A stretch of DNA of 64,000 nt from Nitrospirota bacterium (GTDB lineage: Bacteria; Nitrospirota; Leptospirillia; Leptospirillales; Leptospirillaceae): positions 1-64,000 of the forward strand of contig DAHVAL010000001.1 of NCBI GenBank assembly GCA_027314645.1, read 5' to 3'. The notes under the pieces were generated by a model. That model worked only from the letters and a program-made list of their open reading frames with translations, was not told where the DNA came from and did not search any database. Positions 6,118-16,175 of this stretch are shown here, piece by piece; position 1 is the first letter of the stretch, and every line of letters starts with the position of its first letter. A program made the translations under genes and the position numbers.

Positions 6118-8484
6118 GTGGCCTTGAAAAAACTCCTTCTTTATCTACTCATTTTCCTCCTGATCGGCGGAGGAGCGGTCGGACCGGCCGGATATTACTT
6201 CTACAAGCGTGTGGTCGCCGGAGTGCCCTCGGTGGCGTTCCTCCGCCATTACGTTCCTTTCACCACATCGCATATCTATGACCGGAACGGCCAGAGGATC
6301 GGGTCGTTCTATAAAGAGCGGAGGGAATACGTTCCGCTCGACAAAATCCCCCCCATTATTGTCCAGAGCATTCTGGCGGTGGAAGATGCCCACTTCTACC
6401 AACATGGCGCGCTGGCCTATGGATCGATCATCCGCGCCGCCATTTCGGACGCCCTGGCGGGGTACCTCCGCGAAGGGGCCAGCACGATCACCCAGCAACT
6501 CGCCCGCAACATCTTCCTGACCCACCGGAAAACCTTCATCAGGAAACTTCGGGAGGCGATTCTTTCCTACCGGATCGAAAAGGTCCTCACGAAGAACGAG
6601 ATTCTTGAGCTCTACCTGAACCAGATTTATCTCGGAGAGGGCGCATACGGGGTTGCCGCAGCCGCGAAAACCTATTTCGGGAAATCCCTGTCCGAGCTCT
6701 CCGTCCAGGAAATCGCCATGATCGCGGGCATGATCAGGTCCCCGATCGAGTTTTCCCCCTTCGTCCATCCCGAAGCCAGCAAGAGACGCCAGCTGGTCGT
6801 CCTGGATCGGATGGTCAATGTGCACGTCATCACCGAGGAAGACAAAAAGAAAGCGTACGCCGCCCCCATCGAACTTGTTCCTCCGGCCCATTCCTCGAGT
6901 CCCAGCGCCTATTTTTTGGAGTACGTCCGGCAGAAGCTTGAACAAGACATGCCTGCGGAAAAGATTTTCGGAGGGGGTCTCAGGATCTTCACCACCCTCG
7001 ACCTCCGGATCCAGGCTCTGGCCGTTCATGCCCTTCGAAAAGGCCTCCGGACGATCGACCGGAGACAGGGGTTTCGGGGAGCGCTGCATACTCTTCATGG
7101 AAAGCCGCTTCTTTCGATCGAGCGCGCAACCAAGCCGGCGCCGGATGCCGCAGCTCTCGACGATCAGATCGGAAAGCGCCTGGAGGTGACGATTCTCCGG
7201 GTGGGGTCCAAAGAGGCCTGGTTTTCGGTGGAGGGCCATTTGGGACGGATTTCCGAAGACAGGGCGCAATGGGCCAAGATCATCCTCTCTGGCCCGGATG
7301 TCGACCATGACCGGAAGAAGATGAAGCGGTTCACCCTTTCCCGGATCCTAAAGCCCGGTGACGTGGTGATGGCCCATATCCTGTCGAGCGTCAAGGAGAC
7401 GAAGGGCTGGATTCTCGAAGGATCTCTGGATCAGGTCCCCCTGGTTCAGGGGGCGGTGGTGGCCCTCGATCCTAAGACCGGTGGAATTCTGGCCATGGTG
7501 GGGGGATACAGTTTCAAGCGGAGCAAGTTTAACCGGGCGGTCCAGGCCCTTCGCCAACCTGGCTCGGTCTTCAAGGTGATCGATTACGGAGCGGCGCTTG
7601 AGAAAGGGTTCGCCCCGGGGAGCATCCTGAACGATTCCCCGGTTGTGTTCTTCGACAGGACTCACCATCGGGTCTGGCGACCCAAGGATTTCGAGAGGAA
7701 TTTTCTTGGCCCCGTGCCGATGAGGAAAGCCCTGGCCGAATCGATCAACCTGGCCACGATCCGACTCGTCCGGAAGGTAGGCGTCGGGGCGGTGATAGAC
7801 TTCGCGCGCAGACTCGGAATCAACACGCCGCTTCCCCACGACCTGACCCTGGCTCTGGGCTCGGCCACGGTCCGTCCCATCGAGATTACGAGTGCCTATT
7901 CAGTCTTCGCAAACGACGGGATCCGTGAGTCGGTCCATGCAGTGGACCGGGTCTTCGATAGCCGCAAGACCACCATTTTCAAGTTCCTCCCCGACCCCCA
8001 TCCTGTATACGATCCGGCGTACAGTTATCTCATGACCTCCATGATGCAGAGCGTGATAAGGAATGGAACCGGTAAGGACGCCCTTTCCCTCGGGGTGCTC
8101 CTTGCGGGCAAGACGGGAACAACGAATAACTTTCGGGACGCGTGGTTCATCGGTTTTTCTCCCCAACTCGTGATAGGGGTGTATGTTGGGATGGACGACC
8201 ACCGATCCATGGGACGAGGAGAGTTCGGCGCCAAGGCGGCCCTTCCGATTTGGATGGAGGTGATGAAAGGCTCCCTCCCCTATTTTCCGCCGAACGAGTC
8301 CTTCCAGATTCCCGACGATATTGTGGAGGTCAGGATCGATCCCGATACGGGGCTTCGCGTTCCTATCACAGCTCAGAAGTTCATCGTGGAAGAGTACAAG
8401 AAGGGAGAGGAGCCTCCCACGGAAGCGACAACCGGCCCCCCCCTTCCCGATGCGGGGCTGTACAACTTGAACGGAGAACCCTGA
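6118..8484 (+). CDS. mrcA: Class A penicillin-binding protein (PBP1A-type)
   Basis: Bifunctional glycan polymerase and transpeptidase of peptidoglycan. It has 788 residues from a GTG start, with an N-terminal membrane anchor (residues 4-26). The GT51 domain shows EDAHFYQHGALAYGSIIRA (catalytic Glu about 89) and GASTITQQLARNIFL. The transpeptidase domain has the serine motif GSVFK (Ser about 483), SIN (SxN) and LAGKTGTTNNF (Lys about 665). An OB-like insertion lies between the domains around residues 330-440. The C-terminus is Pro/Thr-rich. Sequence and size match Gram-negative PBP1A. It starts 27 bp after a terminator, so its own promoter is not obvious. Confidence 0.95.
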   Translation: MALKKLLLYLLIFLLIGGGAVGPAGYYFYKRVVAGVPSVAFLRHYVPFTTSHIYDRNGQRIGSFYKERREYVPLDKIPPIIVQSILAVEDAHFYQHGALAYGSIIRAAISDALAGYLREGASTITQQLARNIFLTHRKTFIRKLREAILSYRIEKVLTKNEILELYLNQIYLGEGAYGVAAAAKTYFGKSLSELSVQEIAMIAGMIRSPIEFSPFVHPEASKRRQLVVLDRMVNVHVITEEDKKKAYAAPIELVPPAHSSSPSAYFLEYVRQKLEQDMPAEKIFGGGLRIFTTLDLRIQALAVHALRKGLRTIDRRQGFRGALHTLHGKPLLSIERATKPAPDAAALDDQIGKRLEVTILRVGSKEAWFSVEGHLGRISEDRAQWAKIILSGPDVDHDRKKMKRFTLSRILKPGDVVMAHILSSVKETKGWILEGSLDQVPLVQGAVVALDPKTGGILAMVGGYSFKRSKFNRAVQALRQPGSVFKVIDYGAALEKGFAPGSILNDSPVVFFDRTHHRVWRPKDFERNFLGPVPMRKALAESINLATIRLVRKVGVGAVIDFARRLGINTPLPHDLTLALGSATVRPIEITSAYSVFANDGIRESVHAVDRVFDSRKTTIFKFLPDPHPVYDPAYSYLMTSMMQSVIRNGTGKDALSLGVLLAGKTGTTNNFRDAWFIGFSPQLVIGVYVGMDDHRSMGRGEFGAKAALPIWMEVMKGSLPYFPPNESFQIPDDIVEVRIDPDTGLRVPITAQKFIVEEYKKGEEPPTEATTGPPLPDAGLYNLNGEP

Positions 8485-8585
8485 TCCGGTCGATTGAGGA
8501 TCGTCCAAAAGCTGGTAAAATAAAAGAAATTCCGAAAAATTAAAGATCCCGTGGGTTCTTGGGGAAACGTAAGGAGGAGACGACC

Positions 8586-9215
8586 ATGGATCGGGATACT
8601 GTCCCCGGAAGCCTTGGGGCCCCTGGGGGAGAGGGCGTCCCGGTGACGATCCTCCTCCCAAATCCGCTTGATCAGTCCCTCTCCGACAAGGCCAAATCCC
8701 TCGGCATTTCCCGGGAAGAATGCCTGGTGAAGGCCCTGTCGGAGGACCTGGGGGCTGCCGACAGGCTTCTGGGGCCTTTCCGGGCCGAAATTGGAAAATT
8801 GGCGGAGAAAAATGACCGGCTGATTGCAGATATTCGGCAGGAGCTTCGGGAAATCGATGACAGGAACAGGCAGGCCTACGAAGCCCTCGCCCGAACGATG
8901 ACCCCCTCTCGAAAGGAGTGGAGCCTCATCGGAGGGGGTGCGGTTCTTGTCGCCCTCCTTTTTGGGCTCCTCGTGTTCGGTTTCGGAAAGGCCACCCTCA
9001 AAGAGGGGGCGACACAAGGAGACCCTGAAAAGAAAGGGATCTCCCTTCCCTCCCAAATGAGCGAAAAGAACAAGTATATCTACTTTGTCGGCCGATGGTA
9101 CCTGGGGGTTCGGGACAGGATGCCCTCCAAGGACCGGCTTTTTATCGAGAACTACCTCAAGCCCTTCGACAATTTCGACGAGGACCTGAAGGCCCGCAAG
9201 GAGGCCGGCCTCTAA
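8586..9215 (+). CDS. Membrane-anchored protein with ribbon-helix-helix-like N-terminus
   Basis: The start ATG at 8586 follows AAGGAGGAGACGACC, an excellent ribosome-binding site. The 209-residue product has an N-terminal segment (about 19-60) resembling a ribbon-helix-helix fold: VPVTILLPNPLDQSLSDKAK followed by LGISREECLVKAL. A charged coiled coil comes next (about 65-105), then one transmembrane helix (WSLIGGGAVLVALLFGLLVF). A conserved-looking tail contains KYIYFVGRWYLGVRDRMPS. No known family is identified. It converges on, and overlaps by 4 bp, the stop of the cytochrome gene on the other strand. Confidence 0.7.
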   Translation: MDRDTVPGSLGAPGGEGVPVTILLPNPLDQSLSDKAKSLGISREECLVKALSEDLGAADRLLGPFRAEIGKLAEKNDRLIADIRQELREIDDRNRQAYEALARTMTPSRKEWSLIGGGAVLVALLFGLLVFGFGKATLKEGATQGDPEKKGISLPSQMSEKNKYIYFVGRWYLGVRDRMPSKDRLFIENYLKPFDNFDEDLKARKEAGL

Positions 9216-10027
9216 GAGTGCTTGCCTCCGGCCTTTCGGGGGTCCTCCGGACGAGGTTGGCTGTCAATATAGGCCGCCACATCCCACGCCTGCTGGTCCG
9301 ACAAGGTCTGTCCCTTGGAGAGAGGCATGTTCATCTTGATGAAACCCGCAAGCTTTCCGACGTTGTAGAACCCGGCCCCCTTGTTGAAGGAACGAGGTCC
9401 CCAAACAGGCGGAAAGGCCACCTGATTGTTGTCCGCCTGTGTTCCCTGCCCGTCGAGTCCGTGGCAAAGGGAACATCGGGATTCGAAGACCCGTTTTCCC
9501 CGAAGACGGCTTGGGGGTTCGGCAGGCTTTGACATGTGCCGAAGTCCTTGTCCCTTCAGATACAGTCCCACCGGAGCCCCCCTCGAGACCCAAAAGCTGT
9601 AGGCGAGAAGGGCCTTCATCGTCCGTCCACCGAGAGGGGGAGGCGTTCCGTTTAAGGAAAATCGGAAACATCCCTGGATGCGCTCTTCGAGGGTGCTGAC
9701 TGTGTGGTTTTTCTTCCGATACCGGGGGTAGATGCCATAGGCCCCCCAGAGAGGGGCGGAATAGGGCTTGATCCCCCGGTCGAGATGGCAGCTTTCGCAG
9801 GTGAGATCGTTGCCGACGTAACGGTGGGCGAATTGACCGGTGTGGATGAATATCAGCTCCCCCTGCCGGATGAGTCGTCCCAGAGGGCCGTTGGGGAGGG
9901 TTCCTTCAGTCGGGGGGGCGAAAAACTGAAAGTTCCTCGTCCCGGAGGCAACGGCCCCCGGGGGAAAGAAAAGCAGGAGTCCGGTCAGGAGTGACAGGAG
10001 CGGCAATGCAAGCGGTGGAGGAATCAT
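9212..10027 (-). CDS. Diheme c-type cytochrome, thiosulfate dehydrogenase (TsdA)-like
   Basis: A 271-residue exported protein with an N-terminal signal sequence ending near AVASG. Two heme-binding motifs, CESCH (N-terminal half) and CSLCH (C-terminal half), are present. Between them is ERIQGCFRFSLNG, which matches the TsdA-family segment supplying a cysteine heme ligand, and the following GGRTMKALLAYSFWVSRG is also family-like. TsdA oxidises thiosulfate to tetrathionate, or the reverse, in the periplasm. The exact substrate is an inference. Its ATG overlaps the stop of the upstream diheme cytochrome (ATGA at 10024-10027), so the two are co-translated and probably form an electron-transfer pair. 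Confidence 0.8.
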   Translation of the reverse strand: MIPPPLALPLLSLLTGLLLFFPPGAVASGTRNFQFFAPPTEGTLPNGPLGRLIRQGELIFIHTGQFAHRYVGNDLTCESCHLDRGIKPYSAPLWGAYGIYPRYRKKNHTVSTLEERIQGCFRFSLNGTPPPLGGRTMKALLAYSFWVSRGAPVGLYLKGQGLRHMSKPAEPPSRLRGKRVFESRCSLCHGLDGQGTQADNNQVAFPPVWGPRSFNKGAGFYNVGKLAGFIKMNMPLSKGQTLSDQQAWDVAAYIDSQPRPEDPRKAGGKHS

Positions 10028-10800
10028 GGGGATGGGGTCTCCTTGTGAGGAATGAGCCGGAGCCGATCCGGCCGGTTTTTGACCGGAATAGGGCCGTAGA
10101 CCGGGGGCTCGAGGCTTGCGAAATACTGGGCCACGGCCTTGATTTCGCGGTTGGTCAAGCGGGAGGCGATTCCCCTCATCAATCCTTCGGGGTCGTCCTT
10201 TCTTTTGATGACGGCAAATGAAAAGAGCTGGCCCAGGAGGTAGGTTTTACTCTGGCCGGCAATGTAGGGAAAGTTCGGGGGAATCCCCCGTCCATCCTGG
10301 CCGTGGCAGATGATGCAGGCGGGGATGTTCCGCTCCCAGAGGCCCCGGTGGGCGATTCGGCGTCCCAGGGTCGCCAGGGAGGGATCGAACTCAGCCGGGT
10401 CATGGAGCTTGGGGGTTCGAACGGTCGAATAGTAAAGGGCCACAGCATGGATGTCCCGTTTGGACAGGTTTAAAACGATTCTGTCCATATAAGGAGAGAA
10501 ACGGGTCCCCTTCTGGACCCCTCGGATTTCCCGATAGATGTAGGTTTCCGTCTGACCGGCGATCCGAGGAATCCCCACGGAGGGCATGCCCCCGCCATTG
10601 ATGCGGTGGCATTCTGCGCAGGCGGTGTTTCCCGGAAGGCCGTTTCCCTGCATTGCGATGGTGTGACCCCAGGAGATCATGGCCCCTTCATTGTCCGCCG
10701 AGGCGGCCTTTGCCGGGATGAGAGCAAAGGCAAGAAGCATAAGGCCCATCGCGAGAGATCGGCGGACACTGGGGAAGGTTGTCTGAGGCGGACCGGTCAT
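10024..10800 (-). CDS. Diheme cytochrome c (c4-like)
   Basis: Start ATG at 10798-10800 with GAAGGGGAtccc in front; longer frames lack a start signal and overlap the promoter of gap. The 258-residue protein has a signal peptide (LMLLAFALIPAKAAS) and two tandem cytochrome c domains with CAECH and CIICH. Each is followed by G-x-P-x-I-A-G-Q (GIPRIAGQTETYI and NFPYIAGQSKTYL), the diagnostic segment of c4-type cytochromes. Axial methionines are plausible at SPYMDRIV and EGLMRGIA. It is a periplasmic electron carrier, probably partner of the TsdA-like protein encoded immediately downstream. Confidence 0.88.
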   Translation of the reverse strand: MTGPPQTTFPSVRRSLAMGLMLLAFALIPAKAASADNEGAMISWGHTIAMQGNGLPGNTACAECHRINGGGMPSVGIPRIAGQTETYIYREIRGVQKGTRFSPYMDRIVLNLSKRDIHAVALYYSTVRTPKLHDPAEFDPSLATLGRRIAHRGLWERNIPACIICHGQDGRGIPPNFPYIAGQSKTYLLGQLFSFAVIKRKDDPEGLMRGIASRLTNREIKAVAQYFASLEPPVYGPIPVKNRPDRLRLIPHKETPSP

Positions 10801-10877
10801 GGGATCCCCTTCGGAGAATATGTGAGTTCCATGGACAATTATGGAAAGACGCGAACGCTTCTGCAAGCGCCGTCTTC

Positions 10878-10906
10878 TTGAATGCAAGGGAAAAAATCCG
10901 CATAAT
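10878..10906 (+). promoter_or_regulatory. Sigma-70-type promoter for gap-pgk-tpiA
   Basis: TTGAAT (10878-10883), a 17-bp spacer, CATAAT (10901-10906); the gap start lies about 75 bp downstream. It is in the intergenic region shared with the divergent cytochrome genes. Confidence 0.6.
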
Positions 10907-10936
10907 TGGTCAGCAGAAGGCAGAATTTCCTGATAA

Positions 10937-12007
<1,071 letters not shown>

Positions 12008-12057
12008 AAATCTGGGTTTTTGGATTTGAATCGAGCGTATCCGGAAGAGGAGGCATA

Positions 12058-13254
12058 GTGGAGAGGTCCAAGCTGTGCGTTGACCAGATCAACGTCCGGG
12101 GCAAGCGCGTCTTTTTGAGAGCCGACTTCAATGTGCCCTTGGACGGGGACATGCACATCACCGATGACCGGCGCATCCGGTCGGCTCTTCCGACGATCAA
12201 TTACCTGATCGACGAGGGCGCGAAGGTGATCCTGGCGTCCCATATGGGTCGACCCAAAGGGACTCCGGATCCGAGATATACCATGGCTCCTGTGGCCAAG
12301 AGACTCTCACGCCTCCTGTCAAAGGAGGTCCGGTACAATGGAGAGCTCGTGGGCCCCTCCGTGGAGCGCGAAATCGAGAAAATGTCCCCGGGAGAGGTCT
12401 TCCTCCTGGAGAACCTCCGGTTCGACAAGGGGGAAGAGACCAACGACGAGGAGTTTTCGAAAAAGCTTGCCAGGCTGGGGGACGTTTACGTCAACGACGC
12501 CTTCGGGACTGCCCACAGGAGCCATGCCTCGGTCGTCGGGATCACCCATTTTATTAAGGAGTTGTCGATCGGTTTCTTGATGAAGAAGGAGGTGTCCTAC
12601 CTGAAGGGGGCCATCACCAATCCCACGCGGCCCTTTGTCGCCGTTCTTGGTGGCGGAAAGGTCTCGAGCAAGCTGGGGGTGATCGCCAACCTCCACGAAA
12701 AGGTGGACAAGATGGTGATCGGCGGGGGAATGGCCTTCACCTTCTACCGGGCCATGGGTCTTGAAACCGGAAAGTCCCTGGTGGAGGAAAATCTGGTGGA
12801 AGTGGCAAGGGAAATGATGGAAAAATCCCGAATCCGGAATGTGAAGTTCTATCTTCCGATGGACTGCGTGGTGGCGGAGAGCCGGGAAAGCAATGCGCTC
12901 ACCAAGATCGTCCCCTACCAGGAGATCCCCCCGGGATGGACGGCTCTGGACATCGGACCCGCGTCAGTCCGGCTTTTTTCGGAGGTTCTGGAAAATGCCA
13001 AGACCATCCTGTGGAACGGTCCCATGGGGGTCTTCGAAGAGGACGCCTTTTCCCGGGGGACCTACGCCATGGCGCATTCGGTAGGAAACTGCTACGCGCT
13101 GACGATCGTGGGGGGAGGAGATACCGCGCTAGCCGTGCATCGCGCCGGGGAATCCGACAACATGACCTTTATTTCCACGGGAGGGGGTGCGGCGCTGGAA
13201 CTTCTTGAAGGCAAGGAGCTCCCCGGGCTTTCGGTGATTCCGGACGCGACGTAA
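12058..13254 (+). CDS. pgk: Phosphoglycerate kinase
   Basis: Transfers phosphate between 1,3-bisphosphoglycerate and ADP. It has 398 residues from a GTG start preceded by GGAAGAGGAGGCATA. Signature RVFLRADFNVPLDG near the N-terminus, SHMGRPKG substrate loop, GTAHRSHASVVG, and the nucleotide-binding C-terminal lobe with LGGGKVSSKLGV and GGGDTALAV. Complete, with no odd residues. It sits 50 bp after gap and 11 bp before tpiA, so it is part of the same operon. It supports the Calvin-type or gluconeogenic triose flow needed to feed the glucan genes elsewhere in the window. Confidence 0.97.
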   Translation: MERSKLCVDQINVRGKRVFLRADFNVPLDGDMHITDDRRIRSALPTINYLIDEGAKVILASHMGRPKGTPDPRYTMAPVAKRLSRLLSKEVRYNGELVGPSVEREIEKMSPGEVFLLENLRFDKGEETNDEEFSKKLARLGDVYVNDAFGTAHRSHASVVGITHFIKELSIGFLMKKEVSYLKGAITNPTRPFVAVLGGGKVSSKLGVIANLHEKVDKMVIGGGMAFTFYRAMGLETGKSLVEENLVEVAREMMEKSRIRNVKFYLPMDCVVAESRESNALTKIVPYQEIPPGWTALDIGPASVRLFSEVLENAKTILWNGPMGVFEEDAFSRGTYAMAHSVGNCYALTIVGGGDTALAVHRAGESDNMTFISTGGGAALELLEGKELPGLSVIPDAT

Positions 13255-13265
13255 GGGAGACGACC

Positions 13266-14036
13266 ATGCTGATGATCGCCAACTGGAAGATGAACATGTC
13301 CAGGAAGGAAATCGTCGCCTATCTGGACACTCTTGCCGGTGAAGATCGATGGGGCGTCTGGAATGAGAGGGAGATCCGGCTCGTTCTCTGTCCTCCGTTT
13401 CCCTACCTCGACCTGCTCCGGAAGGAATGCGTCCGTCGGGACCTTCCCTTTGGGATCATGGCCCAGAACATGGCGGCCTTCGACACTGGTCCTTTTACCG
13501 GAGAGGTCAGCGCGGGCATGTTGCGCGATGTCGCGGCGGAGGGAGTTCTATTGGGCCATTCCGAGCGTCGGCAATATTTTGGGGAGACCGATGCCGACGT
13601 GACCCGGAAGATTGAAAGAGCCTTGGCCTTTGGTCTCGTTCCCGTCGTGTGCTTCGGAGAGACCCAGGAAGAACGCGACCGTGGCGATGCCTCGGTGGTG
13701 TGGTCGCGGCAGATCGCGCCTGTCTGGGAAGCGGTCGGCCGAGACAGGGCCGAAGGCCGGGCAACGCCTGTCTTCTGGGCCTATGAACCGGTCTGGGCTA
13801 TTGGAACCGGCCGGGCGGCGGGTTTGGCGGATGTCCGGGAGGTCTCCCGGCACCTTCGGAAAACCTTTGGAAAGGAGTGTGCCCGAGGGCTCCTCTACGG
13901 AGGATCGGTCAACGCCGAGAGTGTGACCAGCCTCTTTGAGAAAGAAACGGTTCGGGGGTTCCTTGTGGGAGGCGCCTTTCTTGATGCCCGGACGGTCCTT
14001 TGCATTTTCGACCGGCTTTTTGGGCGGGAGTCCTGA
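13266..14036 (+). CDS. tpiA: Triosephosphate isomerase
   Basis: Interconverts dihydroxyacetone phosphate and glyceraldehyde-3-phosphate. It has 256 residues, start ATG after AAGGGAGACGACC. Catalytic residues are visible: Asn-x-Lys in IANWKMN, His in LLGHSERRQYF, Glu in FWAYEPVWAIGTGRA; the C-terminal phosphate-binding LYGGSVN and FLVGGAFLDA are present. Third gene of the glycolytic run. Confidence 0.97.
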   Translation: MLMIANWKMNMSRKEIVAYLDTLAGEDRWGVWNEREIRLVLCPPFPYLDLLRKECVRRDLPFGIMAQNMAAFDTGPFTGEVSAGMLRDVAAEGVLLGHSERRQYFGETDADVTRKIERALAFGLVPVVCFGETQEERDRGDASVVWSRQIAPVWEAVGRDRAEGRATPVFWAYEPVWAIGTGRAAGLADVREVSRHLRKTFGKECARGLLYGGSVNAESVTSLFEKETVRGFLVGGAFLDARTVLCIFDRLFGRES

Positions 14037-14096
14037 CCCCCCGAACTTTTTGCATTTACCATTGAAGTCGATTGCTTACACGGAAGGAAAAGGTTC

Positions 14097-14426
14097 ATGA
14101 GCATTTTTATCACCATCATTCATGTGTTGACCTGTGTTCTCATCGTTGCCGCGGTCCTTCTCCAGTCTGGGAAGGGCGCCGAAACTGGCGTGATGATCGG
14201 AGGAACGAGCCAATCCATGTTCGGAGCCCGGGGCGCGACTCCCTTTCTGAGCAAGGTGACCGTCGTTCTGGCAACCATTTTCATGGTCACCTCCCTGTCC
14301 CTGGCGCTTTTAAAGCAGAATGCGGTTGGACCGTCGCTCCTTCTCAACGCGCCGATAAAGGCGCTTCCCGCGCCACAGCTGCCGACGAAGGCGCAAGTTC
14401 CGGTGACCCCGGAAAAAAAACCCTGA
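14097..14426 (+). CDS. secG: Protein-export membrane protein SecG
   Basis: Accessory subunit of the SecYEG translocon. At 109 residues it is normal for the family. Two transmembrane helices (ITIIHVLTCVLIVAAVLL and a second near TVVLATIFMVTSLSLALL) flank a cytoplasmic loop with the family motif LLQSGKGAE, then GGTSQSMFGARGATPFLSK. The C-terminal tail is Pro/Ala/Lys-rich. The start has GGAAGGAAAAGG upstream. Placing secG directly after tpiA is a common bacterial arrangement. The next gene begins 18 bp after its stop, so the run continues. Confidence 0.95.
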   Translation: MSIFITIIHVLTCVLIVAAVLLQSGKGAETGVMIGGTSQSMFGARGATPFLSKVTVVLATIFMVTSLSLALLKQNAVGPSLLLNAPIKALPAPQLPTKAQVPVTPEKKP

Positions 14427-14444
14427 GCGGGCTGGACCTGCCTT

Positions 14445-16175
14445 GTGACGGTCCGACTTTTTGTCGTCCTCCTTCTTCTGGTCGTTTCCTCCTGTTCCCG
14501 GTCAGGGACCTCCGGAGAGCGGGTCTTTTCCCTTGTGCCCCGCTCCTCTCCCCTTCATGGGACACTGACCTTCGATCTCCTGTCCGATCCGAAGACCTTC
14601 AATCCCGCCCTTGCCCAGGAGACGACCAGCACCCAGGTCCTCGGATACCTGTTCCGGGGGCTGACCCGGATCTCTCCCTATGATGGAAAGATCAAGCCCG
14701 ATCTGGCAGCCCGATGGAGGGTCGACACATCGGGACGTCGGGTGACCTTTACCCTGGGAAAAGGACTCCGGTGGTCCGACGGAGTTCCGCTCACCGCCCA
14801 CGACGTGGTCTTCACCTTCAACCGGGTGTATTACAATCCAGCGGTGGCCGCCGCAGTCCGGGACATTCTGATGGTGGACGGAAAACCCTTCCGGGTCCGG
14901 GCGCTTGATGACCGGACCGTTGAGTTCGAAACGGCCAAGCCCTTCGCCCCCCTTCTGGAAGAACTGGGAGTCGAGATACTTCCGGAGCACCTCTTGGCCA
15001 AGGCAGTGGATTCCGGGCGCTTCAACACCACTTGGTCGGTTCGGACCCCGCCCCAGGAGATCGTCGGGACGGGACCGTTCCGCCTTGAAAAATACGTTCC
15101 TGGCCAGTACATTCGTTTTTCCAGAAACCCCCTTTATTCCCCCCCTCCGGGCCTCAGGGGACCGATCCCCGGAACGCTTCCCTATCTCGACAGCGTCCTT
15201 TTAAGGATCATCCCGAACCAGAACAGCGAATTGCTTCGGTTCCTGGCGGGCAAAAGCGACCTGATCAGCGTCAGTCCGTCCCAGGTTCCTGTCCTGTCCG
15301 ATGCCGCGAAGGCCCGCGCCTTCCGCCTTCTCATCCGTGGTCCGTCCCAGGCCGAGATCTTCCTGACCTTCAATGAAAATCCCCGCGCTCCGATCCCTCC
15401 CTACAAGGTGGACTGGTTTAGAAATCGCCTTTTTCGGCAGGCGATCGCCTACGCTCTTGACCGCAAGGCCATGATCAACGTCATTTACAATGGTCTGGGA
15501 GCCCCCGTACCCGGTCCCGTCAGCCCCTCCAACAAGGAGTTTTTCAATCCGGCTGTCACCCGCTACCACCACGACCCCGAACGCGCGAAACGCCTTCTTC
15601 GCGAGGCCGGCTTTCGGATGAAGGGCAAGAGGTTGTACGATTCCCACGGCCACAGGGTGACCATCCTGCTCATGACGAACACCGAATCCCCCGAGCGCAT
15701 TTCCATGGCCCAGATGGTTCAGGCCATGGTGAAACCCCTGGGAATCCGGATCCGTGTGGTCCCGCTCCAGTTCAATATGCTGTCGACCATGGTTCTTTCC
15801 TCCCACCAGTGGGAAATGCTTCTGTTCGGATTGACCGGGACCTTGGACCCCCACGGAAATGCCACGGTCTGGCGTTCGAACGGGTTTCTCCACCTGTGGA
15901 ATCCTGGAGGAAAGGGACCGTCGGCCCCTTGGGAGGCGGAGGTGGACAGACTGTTCGACGAGGGCGTTGTGACCCTTGATCCCATAAAGAGGAAAAAAAT
16001 CTATGACCGGTGGCAGGAAATCGCCACATGGGAAGTTCCGATGGTGGATCTCGTCGTTCCCGACGCCATTACCGCCGTGCGATTGACGTTGGGCGGGATT
16101 CATCCGACGCCATTGGGCGGGGTGATCCCCCACATCTCGCTTGTGACTCAAGTCTCCCGGCTGGTCCTCCGATGA
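14445..16175 (+). CDS. Peptide-type ABC transporter substrate-binding lipoprotein (SBP family 5)
   Basis: A 576-residue predicted lipoprotein from a GTG start; signal peptide with lipobox-like VVSSC at residues 13-17. Family-5 solute-binding protein features are DPKTFNPALAQETTS near the N-terminus, LRWSDGVPLTAHDVVFTF and RQAIAYALDRKAMI. These proteins deliver oligopeptides, and sometimes nickel or sugars, to DppBC/OppBC-type permeases; the actual ligand cannot be read from sequence. It is directly followed by two permease genes with ATGA overlaps. No ATPase gene is in the cluster, so ATPases must come from elsewhere or be shared. Confidence 0.9.
   Translation: MTVRLFVVLLLLVVSSCSRSGTSGERVFSLVPRSSPLHGTLTFDLLSDPKTFNPALAQETTSTQVLGYLFRGLTRISPYDGKIKPDLAARWRVDTSGRRVTFTLGKGLRWSDGVPLTAHDVVFTFNRVYYNPAVAAAVRDILMVDGKPFRVRALDDRTVEFETAKPFAPLLEELGVEILPEHLLAKAVDSGRFNTTWSVRTPPQEIVGTGPFRLEKYVPGQYIRFSRNPLYSPPPGLRGPIPGTLPYLDSVLLRIIPNQNSELLRFLAGKSDLISVSPSQVPVLSDAAKARAFRLLIRGPSQAEIFLTFNENPRAPIPPYKVDWFRNRLFRQAIAYALDRKAMINVIYNGLGAPVPGPVSPSNKEFFNPAVTRYHHDPERAKRLLREAGFRMKGKRLYDSHGHRVTILLMTNTESPERISMAQMVQAMVKPLGIRIRVVPLQFNMLSTMVLSSHQWEMLLFGLTGTLDPHGNATVWRSNGFLHLWNPGGKGPSAPWEAEVDRLFDEGVVTLDPIKRKKIYDRWQEIATWEVPMVDLVVPDAITAVRLTLGGIHPTPLGGVIPHISLVTQVSRLVLR

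Noticed and set aside
6145-7308. Long minus-strand frame within the PBP gene
   Set aside because: No ribosome-binding site or domain, and complete overlap with an unmistakable class A PBP.
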